This document shows positions 8,603-16,834 of a stretch of 64,000 nucleotides of DNA, one piece after another; the first letter of the stretch is position 1; each line of letters starts with the position of its first letter. Where the stretch lies: positions 45,612 to 109,611 of the forward strand of contig RJMB01000019.1 in the NCBI GenBank assembly GCA_003725585.1. Reading direction: 5' to 3'. Under the pieces are notes generated by a model. That model was given only the letters and a program-made list of their open reading frames with translations, was not told the DNA's origin and searched no databases. This DNA is from Halostreptopolyspora alba. GTDB lineage: Bacteria > Actinomycetota > Actinomycetes > Streptosporangiales > Streptosporangiaceae. The position numbers and the translations under genes are program-made.

Positions 8603-9064
8603 GGCTTCAACGTGCGACAGCGCGGAGCGTGACGCAATGGTGATGGCCGGTGACGGCCGAGTTTCTCTAGAGAGGTTTTCGCGCGAGGCGTCCGGGAAGT
8701 TCGCGATGGTCTCCGGTGACCGGGTGTGACATCGCGTGCCGTGCCGGAACCGCGGGTTCCGGAGAGTGGTGAAACCGGGTTCTCGCCGAACCACGGGGGC
8801 CTGTCGTTCCTGTCGGCGCGCTGGCCGGGCTAGGGAGGGCCTGCCCCGCGGGAACACGAAACGGCCGCCGTTTTTGTGGGTGTGAGTGAAAGGAGTGGGG
8901 CGCACGTTAGCCAATGTGGGCGGAGTGTGACCAGAGGGGGTGGGCGGAGCCTGGAGCCGCCGTGCGCGCTTCGCGGACACGGCCAAGCGCGACGCGGGTC
9001 GCGGCTCGGTGGTGCCCAAAGCGTTGGGAGGTGGGGCCTTGTGGTGGTGAACTCCCCGGCCGCG
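8603..9064. other. gene-free interval with palindrome
   Basis: No convincing coding region was seen. A perfect 8-3-8 palindrome (CCGGAACC-GCG-GGTTCCGG) lies at 8744-8762, and an AT-richer patch with CTCTAGAG is near 8666-8675, upstream of the small Cys/His protein. Either could be regulatory. The rest is G-rich sequence with no recognised signal. Confidence 0.4.
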
Positions 9065-9802
9065 TCAACGCCAGGTGCCGAGGGTGGGCAGCACGGTTCC
9101 TTCCTCGGCGGGGCGGACCGCGTCGGCCCCACGGCCCGTGACCCAGGCCGCGATGCCCGAGGCGGGGCCGGTCACAGCGGCGGTCGGCCCCGTCTGGGCT
9201 CCGACCAGCCACTCCCGATCGCGGTCCACTGGCCGTAGCGCGAGTGGGGGCTCCTGGCCGCGCTCCGTCAGCGTTCTCGTGGCGTCGGCGATGAGCGCGT
9301 CGACGACACCGGGTGGGATGTCCTCGAAGGTCACGCCATAGTCCAGGTCGGTCGTGTGCACCCAGACCTCCAGGCAACGCATCCACGGGATCGTGCTCGC
9401 GGGGATGGTGCCCCACAGCCCGCTCGCCTCGACGGTCACGTCCCACCGTTCGTCGGGGAACGCCTCCATGTCATCCGACAGCCGCGCCATGCTGTCGTGG
9501 ACGAGGCTTCGCAGCTCGGCGGGGCTCAGCCGCGCGTCTCGCTCGATCTCCAAGTCGCGTTCCTCGCGGCTCGGGTACATCGGAGTCCTCTCGTCGGTGC
9601 GCGCCCAGTGCAGCAGGCGCCCCAACCCGCGCGCGTTCGCCCCGAGGTGGGCGAGGACGTGACGGCGGGACCATCCCGGAAGTCGGCTCGGGGCGTCCAG
9701 CCCCGCGTCGTCCAGGGTGGCGAGAAGGTTGGTGAACCGGGCGTTGCCCTCCTGCGCCCACCGCAGCGCGCTGCTCACCGGTGGGATCTCCGCGTTGGTC
9801 AT
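9065..9802 (-). CDS. maleylpyruvate isomerase-like (DinB-fold, mycothiol-type) protein
   Basis: A 245-residue protein of the TIGR03083/maleylpyruvate isomerase family. It has the N-terminal four-helix DinB-like metal-binding fold (LPGWSRRHVLAHLGANARGL supplies one His, EVWVHTTDLDYG another) and a C-terminal domain. Family members use mycothiol or other thiols in isomerisation or thiol transfer; the substrate here is unknown. The ATG at 9802 is preferred. It is divergent from the methyltransferase at 9910. Confidence 0.85.
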   Translation of the reverse strand: MTNAEIPPVSSALRWAQEGNARFTNLLATLDDAGLDAPSRLPGWSRRHVLAHLGANARGLGRLLHWARTDERTPMYPSREERDLEIERDARLSPAELRSLVHDSMARLSDDMEAFPDERWDVTVEASGLWGTIPASTIPWMRCLEVWVHTTDLDYGVTFEDIPPGVVDALIADATRTLTERGQEPPLALRPVDRDREWLVGAQTGPTAAVTGPASGIAAWVTGRGADAVRPAEEGTVLPTLGTWR

Positions 9803-9846
9803 GGCGGACAGCCTCCACCGTGTGGCCGGAGATGGCAAGACCGTCA

Positions 9847-9894
9847 CCCTCGTCTTGTTATGTGAGACGGAGATTCCGAAATAAGAGACGAGGG
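9847..9894. promoter_or_regulatory. inverted repeat in divergent promoter region
   Basis: Arms CCCTCGTCT (9847-9855) and AGACGAGGG (9886-9894) are perfect complements, and the inner bases partly extend the pairing. They lie between two divergent genes, about 15 bp before the methyltransferase ATG. This could be an operator or a hairpin in the leader. Confidence 0.4.
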
Positions 9895-9909
9895 GCTAGG
9901 GTCGCCGTT

Positions 9910-10674
9910 ATGCGAACACAGTCCTGGGACGCCGAGCTGTACGACACCCGCCATTCCTTCGTCGCGGCGTACGGGGCCGAGCTGCTGGCGCTGCTCGACG
10001 CGCGGCCGGGGGAACGCGTCCTGGACGCCGGATGCGGCACCGGAGAGCACGTCGCCGAACTTCGTGACCGAGGGGTACACGCGGTCGGGGTGGACGCCAG
10101 CCCCGAGATGGCGCGGCGGGCGCGGGAGCGGTTCCCGGGCGTCGACGTCTCGGTCGCCGACCTCCGCGAACCGGCTGAGGTCCCCACGCCCGCCGGTTAC
10201 GACGCCGTGTTCAGCAACGCCGTGCTGCACTGGATCCCGGAGGCCCGGCGCGTCGCCGACGCGCTGTTCGCGGCGCTGCGCCCCGGCGGGCGGTTCGTCG
10301 CCGAACTGGGCGGGGCGGGAAACATCGCCACGATCGACACCCGGGCCCGCCGGCTGCGCGCCGAACTGAGCCTGGACGAGCCGGTGTCGCCGTGGTACTT
10401 CCCCACGATCGCGGGGTACGCCTCGGTCCTGGAAGGGGCCGGTTTCGACGTCACGGGGGGATGGCTGTTCGACCGGCCCACCCGGCTCGACGGTGACGAC
10501 GGGCTGCGTACCTGGATCCGGGGGTTCGCCGGCCACCTGCTCACCGGGGTGGGCGATACCGACGCGTTCCTCGCCGAACTGGAGGAGCGGCTGCGGCCCT
10601 CGCTGTACCACGACGGAACATGGTGGGCGGACTACCGGAGGCTGCGGGTGACGGCCACGCGCCCGGCCGACTGA
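9910..10674 (+). CDS. class I SAM-dependent methyltransferase (trans-aconitate methyltransferase-like)
   Basis: A 254-residue Rossmann-fold methyltransferase. Motif I VLDAGCGTGEH, the acidic residue after beta-2 (GVDASPEM), and motif IV YDAVFSNAVLHWIPE closely match the Tam-like group, which methylates small acids such as trans-aconitate. The substrate here is not established. The ATG at 9910 is used because the upstream extension is low-complexity and lacks family similarity. It is divergent from the maleylpyruvate isomerase-like gene and convergent with the methyltransferase at 10710. Confidence 0.85.
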   Translation: MRTQSWDAELYDTRHSFVAAYGAELLALLDARPGERVLDAGCGTGEHVAELRDRGVHAVGVDASPEMARRARERFPGVDVSVADLREPAEVPTPAGYDAVFSNAVLHWIPEARRVADALFAALRPGGRFVAELGGAGNIATIDTRARRLRAELSLDEPVSPWYFPTIAGYASVLEGAGFDVTGGWLFDRPTRLDGDDGLRTWIRGFAGHLLTGVGDTDAFLAELEERLRPSLYHDGTWWADYRRLRVTATRPAD

Positions 10675-10709
10675 GCGCGGCCGCCCGCCGGGCACGTGGG
10701 CCGGTGCCG

Positions 10710-11435
10710 TCAGTGCTGGACGACGAAGATCCCGTGGTCCGCCGGGCCGATCGGGAGCGCGGTCAGGCCGTGCTCGGCGGTCTCCTCGGAGAGGCGCTCG
10801 GGAGTCAGCGTCCACCAGTCGTAGCTGACGACCGTCTCCCGCGTCTGGGTGAACGGCCCGCTCACCGTGTAGGTCATGGTCCAGGTGAGCCGGTCCTCGC
10901 CGGCGGGTTCGGCCCGGGCCCAGCCCTCGTAGCGGTTGCGGCCGACGGTGATGTCGGCCATCCGCGACCGTGGGAGGGTTTCGGGGGTGAACGGCGGCGC
11001 CAGGTTGGCGACGGCGACCCCACCGAGTGAAAGACGCTCCGAGACCAGCGTCCACAGGCGCGCGCGTTCCTCGGGTGGGAAGTGGCCCAGGACGTTCATC
11101 AGGACGAAGGCCCGCACCGTGTCCGGGAGCTCGGCGTCGAGCAGGCCGCAGGGAAGCACCGTGACGCGCTCACGTGGACCCGCCTCCCCGAGGATCCGAG
11201 CGAACAGGGCGGAACGCATGGCGAGTGAGGGCTCGACGGCCAGGATCTCCTCACCGGGGATCGCGTCGTCGATGAGCGGCACCGCGTGGCCGCTGCCGGC
11301 TCCCACGTCGACGACGGGTCCCCGGGCCTCCCCGGCGCGCTTGAGCGCTTCGGGGAGCAGCGCCCCGGGCCCGTCCCACCAGGGGGCGATCATCATGTCG
11401 ATGAACTCGGCGGATTTCTCGTAGTAGTCGGACAC
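10710..11435 (-). CDS. class I SAM-dependent methyltransferase
   Basis: 241 residues. Motif I is VVDVGAGSGHAVPLID, followed by ILAVEPSLAMRSAL and the motif IV region VRAFVLMNVLGHFPPEERARL. The start is GTG with a textbook AAGGAGGTTCC ribosome-binding site just upstream. It is divergent from the NRPS-cluster methyltransferase at 11652, and the Zur-like element at 11516-11532 lies in the shared upstream region, so it may be co-regulated with the cluster. The methyl acceptor is unknown. Confidence 0.82.
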   Translation of the reverse strand: MSDYYEKSAEFIDMMIAPWWDGPGALLPEALKRAGEARGPVVDVGAGSGHAVPLIDDAIPGEEILAVEPSLAMRSALFARILGEAGPRERVTVLPCGLLDAELPDTVRAFVLMNVLGHFPPEERARLWTLVSERLSLGGVAVANLAPPFTPETLPRSRMADITVGRNRYEGWARAEPAGEDRLTWTMTYTVSGPFTQTRETVVSYDWWTLTPERLSEETAEHGLTALPIGPADHGIFVVQH

Positions 11436-11515
11436 GGAACCTCCTTCGCGGCGCCCGCCTCGATCCCGGTCGGCGTCGAGGTGGTGCCGGGTTCGTGGGC
11501 ACTGGCGGCATGGTT

Positions 11516-11532
11516 ATGGAAATGATTATCGT
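11516..11532 (+). promoter_or_regulatory. Zur-like box, site A
   Basis: ATGGAAATGATTATCGT. It shares 11 invariant positions of 17 with the elements at 16800 and 31662, and it resembles the actinobacterial Zur box TGAAAATGATTTTCA. It overlaps likely -10 bases for the rightward genes and also lies upstream of the leftward methyltransferase. Confidence 0.6.
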
Positions 11533-11583
11533 TATCCTATACGCTGCTCGTGCCCATGTTCCAGCGGACCGCGGAGGATTTCG

Positions 11584-11655
11584 GTGTCGGAAGCCCAGTA
11601 CGTAGCGGCCATCGGCGCGGGCGCGTTCCGCTCGCGGGGACGTGGCCAACGATGA
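11584..11655 (+). CDS. 23-codon leader ORF coupled to the methyltransferase
   Basis: A GTG start lies 7 bases after a strong GGAGG, and the frame runs 23 codons (VSEAQYVAAIGAGAFRSRGR...) to a TGA overlapping the ATG of the next gene (ATGA). The best ribosome-binding site in the region thus belongs to this short frame, not to the methyltransferase. It may serve for translational coupling, or be a remnant of a dinucleotide-binding protein (the IGAG stretch). It was too short for routine gene calling. Confidence 0.45.
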   Translation: MSEAQYVAAIGAGAFRSRGRGQR

Positions 11656-12779
11656 GCGCGCCTCTGGGTTGCTCGGTCGCCGACGCCGCGCACCGCGCCG
11701 GTCTGCGCGCCGCCGGTAACGTGGACCGCTCGCTGTCCCCCGAACTGGTACGCCGGCTTGACCTGGCGGTGCTGCGCGGAATCGGCGCGCTGTTGCAGCC
11801 CGTGATCGGCGCCGACCCCCCACGGGCGTGGACCGGCGACGAGGTCGCCGACGCGTTCGCCGCGGCGCCCCGGCACCGCTGGATCCTCGGGCACTGGATG
11901 GCCGCGCTGGCCACAGAAGGGTTGGCCCGGCGCGACGGCGAGGCGTACCGCGCCGGGCCACGGATCCGCCGCCGGGACCTCGCGGCGGCCCGACGCGACA
12001 TCCGCGACGCTCCCGCGAAGTTGGGGTTCCCCCCGGAGCTCGGCGACTACCTCACCCGTACTCTCGGGGAGCTTCCCCGACTGCTGCGGGACGAGGTCAG
12101 CGCGCAGGCCCTGCTCTTCCCGGGTGCGGACCTCGCCACCGCGGAGGCGGTGTACCACCGCAACCCGGTCAGCCGCTACCTAAACGCCGCGGCCGCCACG
12201 TCGGTGCGTGCGGTCCTCCCCGCGGGAACGGGCCGCACGCGTGTCCTGGAACTGGGGGCGGGGATCGGCGCCACCACAGCGGACCTGCTCCCCGTTCTCG
12301 CGGGACGCGACACCGACTACCTCTACACCGACCTCTCCCCGTTCTTCCTGGACATGGCGCGTGAACGGTTCGCCGCCCACCCGTTCCTGCGTTTCGGTGT
12401 CCTCGACTTCGTCACCGACCTGCCGGGACTCGCCGGGCAGGACCCGTTCGACCTCGTGGTGGCCGCGAACACGGCGCACAACGCGCCGCACGTCCCCCGG
12501 CTGCTCGCCCGGATCGGCGACCTGCTCACACCCGACGGGGTCTTGCTCCTCGTCGAGACCTGCCACGAACACCACCAGTCACTGACCTCGATGCCCTTCC
12601 TGCTGTCCGGCGGCGCCGCGCCTCGGGACACGCGGCGGGGCAGCCGACGCACGTACCTGACCCGCGAGGAGTGGGTGGCGGCGCTGCGCGACGCGGGAAT
12701 GCGCGTGCGCGTGGACCTGCCGCCGCCGGGTGACCCGATGGGGGCCCTCTCCCAGCGGGTGATCCTCGCCTCCCGTTGA
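11652..12779 (+). CDS. stand-alone PKS-type C-methyltransferase (paralogue of 17846-19078)
   Basis: 375 residues from the ATG at 11652; the frame stays open upstream to a GTG at 11550, but that start has no ribosome-binding site and almost touches the operator. The N-terminal half has a winged-helix-like region and the LPRLLRDEVSAQALLFPG block typical of methyltransferase domains embedded in polyketide synthases. The SAM motif VLELGAGIGATTADLLPVL, DYLYTDLSPFFLDMAR and the motif FDLVVAANTAHNAPHV follow. It would methylate a carrier-bound intermediate. It shares most of its length with the protein at 17846-19078, so the two are paralogues. It leads the rightward operon with the carrier-Cy-carrier gene, 24 bp downstream. 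Confidence 0.82.
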   Translation: MSAPLGCSVADAAHRAGLRAAGNVDRSLSPELVRRLDLAVLRGIGALLQPVIGADPPRAWTGDEVADAFAAAPRHRWILGHWMAALATEGLARRDGEAYRAGPRIRRRDLAAARRDIRDAPAKLGFPPELGDYLTRTLGELPRLLRDEVSAQALLFPGADLATAEAVYHRNPVSRYLNAAAATSVRAVLPAGTGRTRVLELGAGIGATTADLLPVLAGRDTDYLYTDLSPFFLDMARERFAAHPFLRFGVLDFVTDLPGLAGQDPFDLVVAANTAHNAPHVPRLLARIGDLLTPDGVLLLVETCHEHHQSLTSMPFLLSGGAAPRDTRRGSRRTYLTREEWVAALRDAGMRVRVDLPPPGDPMGALSQRVILASR

Positions 12780-12803
12780 TCCTGATCCGAATCGGAGCCG
12801 CTG

Positions 12804-14816
12804 ATGAACTCTCCCGTCACCCCCACGTCCCAGTCCGGTTCCGCCGAGGAGTCTTCCGACCCCGAGGCGGTCGACCGGCTACTCGCCCGGATCTGGGCGG
12901 AGCTTCTCGGACTCGACCCCGGCGACATAACCCCCGATTCCAGCTTCCTGCGCCTGGGCGGTGACTCCGTCCTGGCGGTGCGGATGGCGGCGCTCGTGCG
13001 TACGCGGGTGTCGGTGGTGCTGGAGTTGTCCGACGTGACCGTTGACGTGACCTTCGCCGAGCTCTCCGAGGTGGTCCGGCGCCGGTCCGCCGAGGGGGCG
13101 GACGCGGGGCGCGCCAGCGAGGTGCCCATCGAGGTGGAGCCACGCGCCGACCGCACCGCGCCGTTCCCGCTCATGCCACTCCAGCAGGGATACTTCGTCG
13201 GCCAGCAGGGCGGGTGGGAGCTCTCCTACGACTCCGCGCACTTCTACGGGGACGTGGGGCTCACCGGGGTGGACGGCGAGGAGGCCGTGGACGCGCTGAC
13301 CGACGCGGTCGAACGGCTGGCCGAACACCAGCCCACGCTGCGCGCCCGGGTGGACCCCGAGGGTCGGCAGTACGTCCTGCCGCCCGAAGCCCCCGGTGCG
13401 GTGCCCGAGGTCCGGGTGTACGACCTGCGTGACTCCCCCGAGAACGAGGTGACGGACACGCTGACCCGCACCCGCTCGGAGATGAGCACCACGGGACCCG
13501 ACCCGGTGCGGGGGCCGGGGGTGGACGTGCGGATCACCCTGTTGCCCGGTGACCGGGCCCGGCTGCACACGGCGATGAGCCTGCTGGTCTTCGACGGCTG
13601 GTCGGCCACCGTGCTCAACCGCGAGCTGCTCACGCTCTCCGCGGACTGGAACGCGGTGCTCCCGCCCCTGGAGATCGACTTCGGTGACTACGTGGCGGCC
13701 CTGGAGCGGCTCCCCTCCACCGAGGCGTGGACAGCGGACCGTGACTGGTGGTGGTCGCGGCTGGACACCCTTCCCGACCCGCCGGCCCTACCGCTGCGCA
13801 CCGATCCCAAGGACATCCAGCCCACACTGATGGCCACGCGCGAGCGGCACCTGTCGCCGGAGCGATGGGCGGCGCTGCGGGACGCGTGCGCCCGGCACGA
13901 CGTCACCCCGTCGGCCGCGATGCTCGCGGCGTTCGCCGTGGTGCTGGGGCGTTGGGCGGGCCACCGCTCGCTGCTGCTCAACTCGTTGCAGCTCAACCGG
14001 TTGCCGCTGCACCCGGATATCCACAGGGTTGTGGGCGCCTTCGCCTCCACCATGCTGGTCCCGGTGGAGCTGCCGACCAGAGCCACGTTCGCCACCATCG
14101 CCGCGGAGACCCAGCGCGTCTTCGGGGAGCACGCGACACACAACCTGGTCTCCGGGGTGGAGGTGTCGCGCGAGCTGGCCCGGCGCCGGGGCACGACGCG
14201 CCCCGTGGGGCCGGTGGTGTTCCAGAGCACCCTGGGCATGGACGCCGCGATCGGCGAGACCCAGCCCTCCTCGGCCGGGCCGCTGGGGGAGGTCTCGTTC
14301 GGCGACTTCTACCACCAGCTCCGCACCCCCCAGGTCGCGATCGAGGCCCGAGTCTATGAGCTGGCGGGCGGCATGGCGGTCGTGTTCTCCTACGTGGAAG
14401 AGCTGTTCGCCCCCGAACACGTCGACGCCGCCTTCGCCGACATGTTCGGCCTGGTGGAGTCGCTCGCGGACGGGACCGGATGGGACACCCCGGTCGAGCT
14501 CCCCGACGAGGTGGCGGCGCCACGGGACGGACTGCGCATCGGCCAGCTCGACGCGGAGCGAGCCACCGCCGACACCGGGCCGCTCCGTGACGGCCTCGAA
14601 CGCGACCTCGCCGAGATCTGGGAGGAGCTGCTCGACACCCCGATCCTGGACCGGGGCACGGACTTCTTCCACGTCGGCGGCGACTCGCTGCTGGTGGTGC
14701 GGGTGCTGTCCCGGCTCGCCCAGCGGACCGGGCTGACGGTGGGTGTGCGCGACTTCCTGGACGCCCCCACGGTCGCGGGGCTGGCCGCCGCCGCGCGGAA
14801 CGGCGTTTCACGGTGA
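12804..14816 (+). CDS. NRPS: carrier - cyclisation-like domain - carrier
   Basis: 670 residues. The first carrier has LRLGGDSVLAVR (phosphopantetheine Ser55). A condensation/heterocyclisation-type domain occupies about 120-560, starting FPLMPLQQGYFVG. The second carrier has FHVGGDSLLVVR (Ser about 628). No adenylation domain is present, so both carriers must be loaded by another protein, most simply the Cys-type A domain of the 27453-31616 protein. The Cy catalytic motif reads SLLVFDGWS at 259-267, where the first Asp of DxxxxDxxS is Ser, so full cyclisation is in doubt. The ATG follows GGAG. The 3' end overlaps the reductase start (GTGA). It corresponds functionally to the Cy2-PCP2 part of yersiniabactin HMWP2 plus an extra carrier. 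Confidence 0.85.
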   Translation: MNSPVTPTSQSGSAEESSDPEAVDRLLARIWAELLGLDPGDITPDSSFLRLGGDSVLAVRMAALVRTRVSVVLELSDVTVDVTFAELSEVVRRRSAEGADAGRASEVPIEVEPRADRTAPFPLMPLQQGYFVGQQGGWELSYDSAHFYGDVGLTGVDGEEAVDALTDAVERLAEHQPTLRARVDPEGRQYVLPPEAPGAVPEVRVYDLRDSPENEVTDTLTRTRSEMSTTGPDPVRGPGVDVRITLLPGDRARLHTAMSLLVFDGWSATVLNRELLTLSADWNAVLPPLEIDFGDYVAALERLPSTEAWTADRDWWWSRLDTLPDPPALPLRTDPKDIQPTLMATRERHLSPERWAALRDACARHDVTPSAAMLAAFAVVLGRWAGHRSLLLNSLQLNRLPLHPDIHRVVGAFASTMLVPVELPTRATFATIAAETQRVFGEHATHNLVSGVEVSRELARRRGTTRPVGPVVFQSTLGMDAAIGETQPSSAGPLGEVSFGDFYHQLRTPQVAIEARVYELAGGMAVVFSYVEELFAPEHVDAAFADMFGLVESLADGTGWDTPVELPDEVAAPRDGLRIGQLDAERATADTGPLRDGLERDLAEIWEELLDTPILDRGTDFFHVGGDSLLVVRVLSRLAQRTGLTVGVRDFLDAPTVAGLAAAARNGVSR

Positions 14817-15913
14817 GCGCGGAACGCGAAAGCGGAACCATCGGGGTCCTGGGCGGCTCGGGCACGGTTGGGCGCGTCGCGGTGAACCGCCTCGCCGAGG
14901 CCGGGACGGGCTCGCTGCGTGTCGGCGCCCGCGATGTCGAGCGGGCCCGCGCGGCGGTGCGAGAGGCTGGCGTGGCGGCCTCCCGGGCGCGGGTGCTCGG
15001 CGTCGACCTGCGTGATCCGGCCCAGCTCGCCGCGTTCTGCTCGGGATGCTCCGTCGTGGTCAACTGCGCGGGCCCGTCCTACCAGGTGTTGGACACGGTG
15101 GCCCGCGCCGCTCTCGCCGCGGGAGCGGACTATGTCGACGCCGCCGGGGACACGGTGGCGATGCGGGCCCTGAGCGCCGAAGCTCCCACGGAGCTGGAGA
15201 CACGCTCGGCGGTGTTCTCGGCGGGCCTCATGCCGGGGCTGTCCGGCCTGCTGCCGCGGCTGCTGGCCGAGGACGGGCCGCTGGAACGGCTGGACACCTA
15301 CGTCGGCGGCGCCGCGGCGATCGGGCCTCTCTCGGCCGTCGACGCGCTGCTCACCCGGGGACCCGGCTTCGGAACGGCGCTCGCGGCGTGGCGTGGCGGC
15401 GCCGTGGTCCCCAACGCGCTCTCACCGCTGCGCTCGGTGGCACTACCGGGGTTCCGGGGCCGGGTGCACGCCTGGCCGTTCCTCTCGGCCGAAGCGGAGG
15501 AGCTCGCCGCCACACTGGGCGTTGATGAGCTGCGTAACTACACGGTCTACGTCTCGGAGCGGATTCCCGAGGCGCTGGCGGGCGCCTGGGCGCGCGACGA
15601 CGTGCCGATCGAGGAGCACGTTCCCTCGGTGGTGGCCGCGGCCGACGCTGATGTCGCCGTCGGCGGGCCGTGGTACACCCTGCTCTTCCACGCCCGCCCC
15701 CGCGACCGTGACCGTTCCGGCCCGACACGGCTGATCCTGCGCACACCCGACTCCTACGCCCTGAGCGGGGTGGTCGCCGCGCTGGCCGCCCGCTCCCTGG
15801 TCGAGGGAGGCGTGCCACCGGGCACGCACGCCGCCGCGGACGTACTGGATCCGCGTCGAACACTGGATGACCTCGTCGCGGACGCCCTGGTCGACGAGGT
15901 CGACCTGGGGTGA
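14813..15913 (+). CDS. saccharopine dehydrogenase-like reductase, candidate thiazoline reductase
   Basis: 366 residues with an N-terminal NAD(P) Rossmann motif (IGVLGGSGTVGRVAVNRL) and the VVNCAGPSYQVLDTVARAALAAGADYVDAAGD block seen in saccharopine dehydrogenase-like oxidoreductases. In pyochelin/yersiniabactin-type pathways one thiazoline ring is reduced to a thiazolidine. In enantio-pyochelin that enzyme (PchK) is unrelated in sequence to the usual PchG/YbtU type, so a different reductase family here would have a precedent. The start GTG overlaps the NRPS stop, placing it in the same operon. The reduction role is inferred from position. Confidence 0.78.
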   Translation: MSAERESGTIGVLGGSGTVGRVAVNRLAEAGTGSLRVGARDVERARAAVREAGVAASRARVLGVDLRDPAQLAAFCSGCSVVVNCAGPSYQVLDTVARAALAAGADYVDAAGDTVAMRALSAEAPTELETRSAVFSAGLMPGLSGLLPRLLAEDGPLERLDTYVGGAAAIGPLSAVDALLTRGPGFGTALAAWRGGAVVPNALSPLRSVALPGFRGRVHAWPFLSAEAEELAATLGVDELRNYTVYVSERIPEALAGAWARDDVPIEEHVPSVVAAADADVAVGGPWYTLLFHARPRDRDRSGPTRLILRTPDSYALSGVVAALAARSLVEGGVPPGTHAAADVLDPRRTLDDLVADALVDEVDLG

Positions 15914-15984
15914 ACGGCCCGGTCCCGTGGTCCCGGGTGCCCGCCGTGGTGGCGGTCGGCCAGGGCCGCGCCGGCCGCCGGGTC

Positions 15985-16737
15985 TCACCCGAGGGCGGCG
16001 TGGAGCGCGTCGCCCACGGCGGTGACGGTCTCGGCCGGGCGTTCCACGAGGTAGAAGTGGCCACCGGGGAAGACCCGGAGGTCCGTGCGGCCGAGTGTCG
16101 TCGCCGACCAGCGTGAGGCGCGGGCCGGATCGAGGTCGGGGTCCTCGGCGCCGAGGAGGACGTTGACCGGGCAGGTCAACGGAGCGCGCGTGGCCGGGCG
16201 GAACGTCTCGACGAGCCGGTAGTCCTCGCGTACGTAGCCGAGCAGCATCGCGCGTAGCTCGGGGTCGTCCAGCAGCTCGGCCGCCGTCCCACCGAGCCGG
16301 TACAGCTCCCGGGCCAGCCCGTCGTCGTCGCGGAGGTGCACGTCGCCTCCGTTCTCGTCGTGGGGGGCCTCACGCCCCGAGACCAGCAGCAGGAGCGGCT
16401 CATCGCACCCCCTATCGCGCAGTGCGTGGGCCAGCTCGTGCGCGACGGTGGCGCCCATGCTGTGCCCGAAGAGGGCGTAGGGCCGATCGGTGAGGGGTGC
16501 CACCTCGGCGGCGACACTGGCCGCGAGCTCGGCGAGGTCGGACGCGGGAGGGTCCCCCGTGCGGTCCTCGCGGCCGGGGTACTGGACGGCGAGGCACTCG
16601 ACAGTGGCGGGCAGCGTCTCGGCCCAGTCCCGGAAGCCGCTCGCGCCGCCCCCTCCGTGGGGGAAGCAGAACAGCCGTAGTGAGGCGTCGGGACGCGGCA
16701 CGAAGCGCCGCAGCCATGTGCCCTGCCAGGTCTCCAT
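15985..16737 (-). CDS. type II thioesterase
   Basis: 250 residues, alpha/beta hydrolase. The nucleophile motif is GHSMGATVAHELA (Ser), and the C-terminal FPGGHFYL supplies the catalytic His; an Asp is expected in GAEDPDLDP. Such enzymes clear misprimed acyl groups from carrier proteins, as YbtT does for yersiniabactin. The ATG at 16737 follows an AAAGG ribosome-binding site; the longer upstream frame is non-homologous. It is transcribed from the shared region holding Zur-like site B and is convergent with the reductase gene. Confidence 0.93.
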   Translation of the reverse strand: METWQGTWLRRFVPRPDASLRLFCFPHGGGGASGFRDWAETLPATVECLAVQYPGREDRTGDPPASDLAELAASVAAEVAPLTDRPYALFGHSMGATVAHELAHALRDRGCDEPLLLLVSGREAPHDENGGDVHLRDDDGLARELYRLGGTAAELLDDPELRAMLLGYVREDYRLVETFRPATRAPLTCPVNVLLGAEDPDLDPARASRWSATTLGRTDLRVFPGGHFYLVERPAETVTAVGDALHAALG

Positions 16738-16799
16738 CGGTTCGCCTTTCCGGTTCGATCGGTCCCGCCAACGCGGGGGTGTGGCACCATAGTACGGTA

Positions 16800-16816
16800 A
16801 TGATAACCATTTCCGT
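16800..16816 (-). promoter_or_regulatory. Zur-like box, site B
   Basis: On the minus strand it reads ACGGAAATGGTTATCAT, matching sites A and C at 11 of 17 invariant positions. It sits between the divergent type II thioesterase and thioredoxin reductase-like genes, so it could control both. Confidence 0.6.
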
Positions 16817-16834
16817 TTTAGGGTGAGGTGTCCG

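Noticed and set aside
16800..16816. Reading the operator as a DtxR/IdeR iron box
   Set aside because: The TTAGGTTAGGCTAACCTAA pattern is absent; the element fits the Zur/Fur type better.
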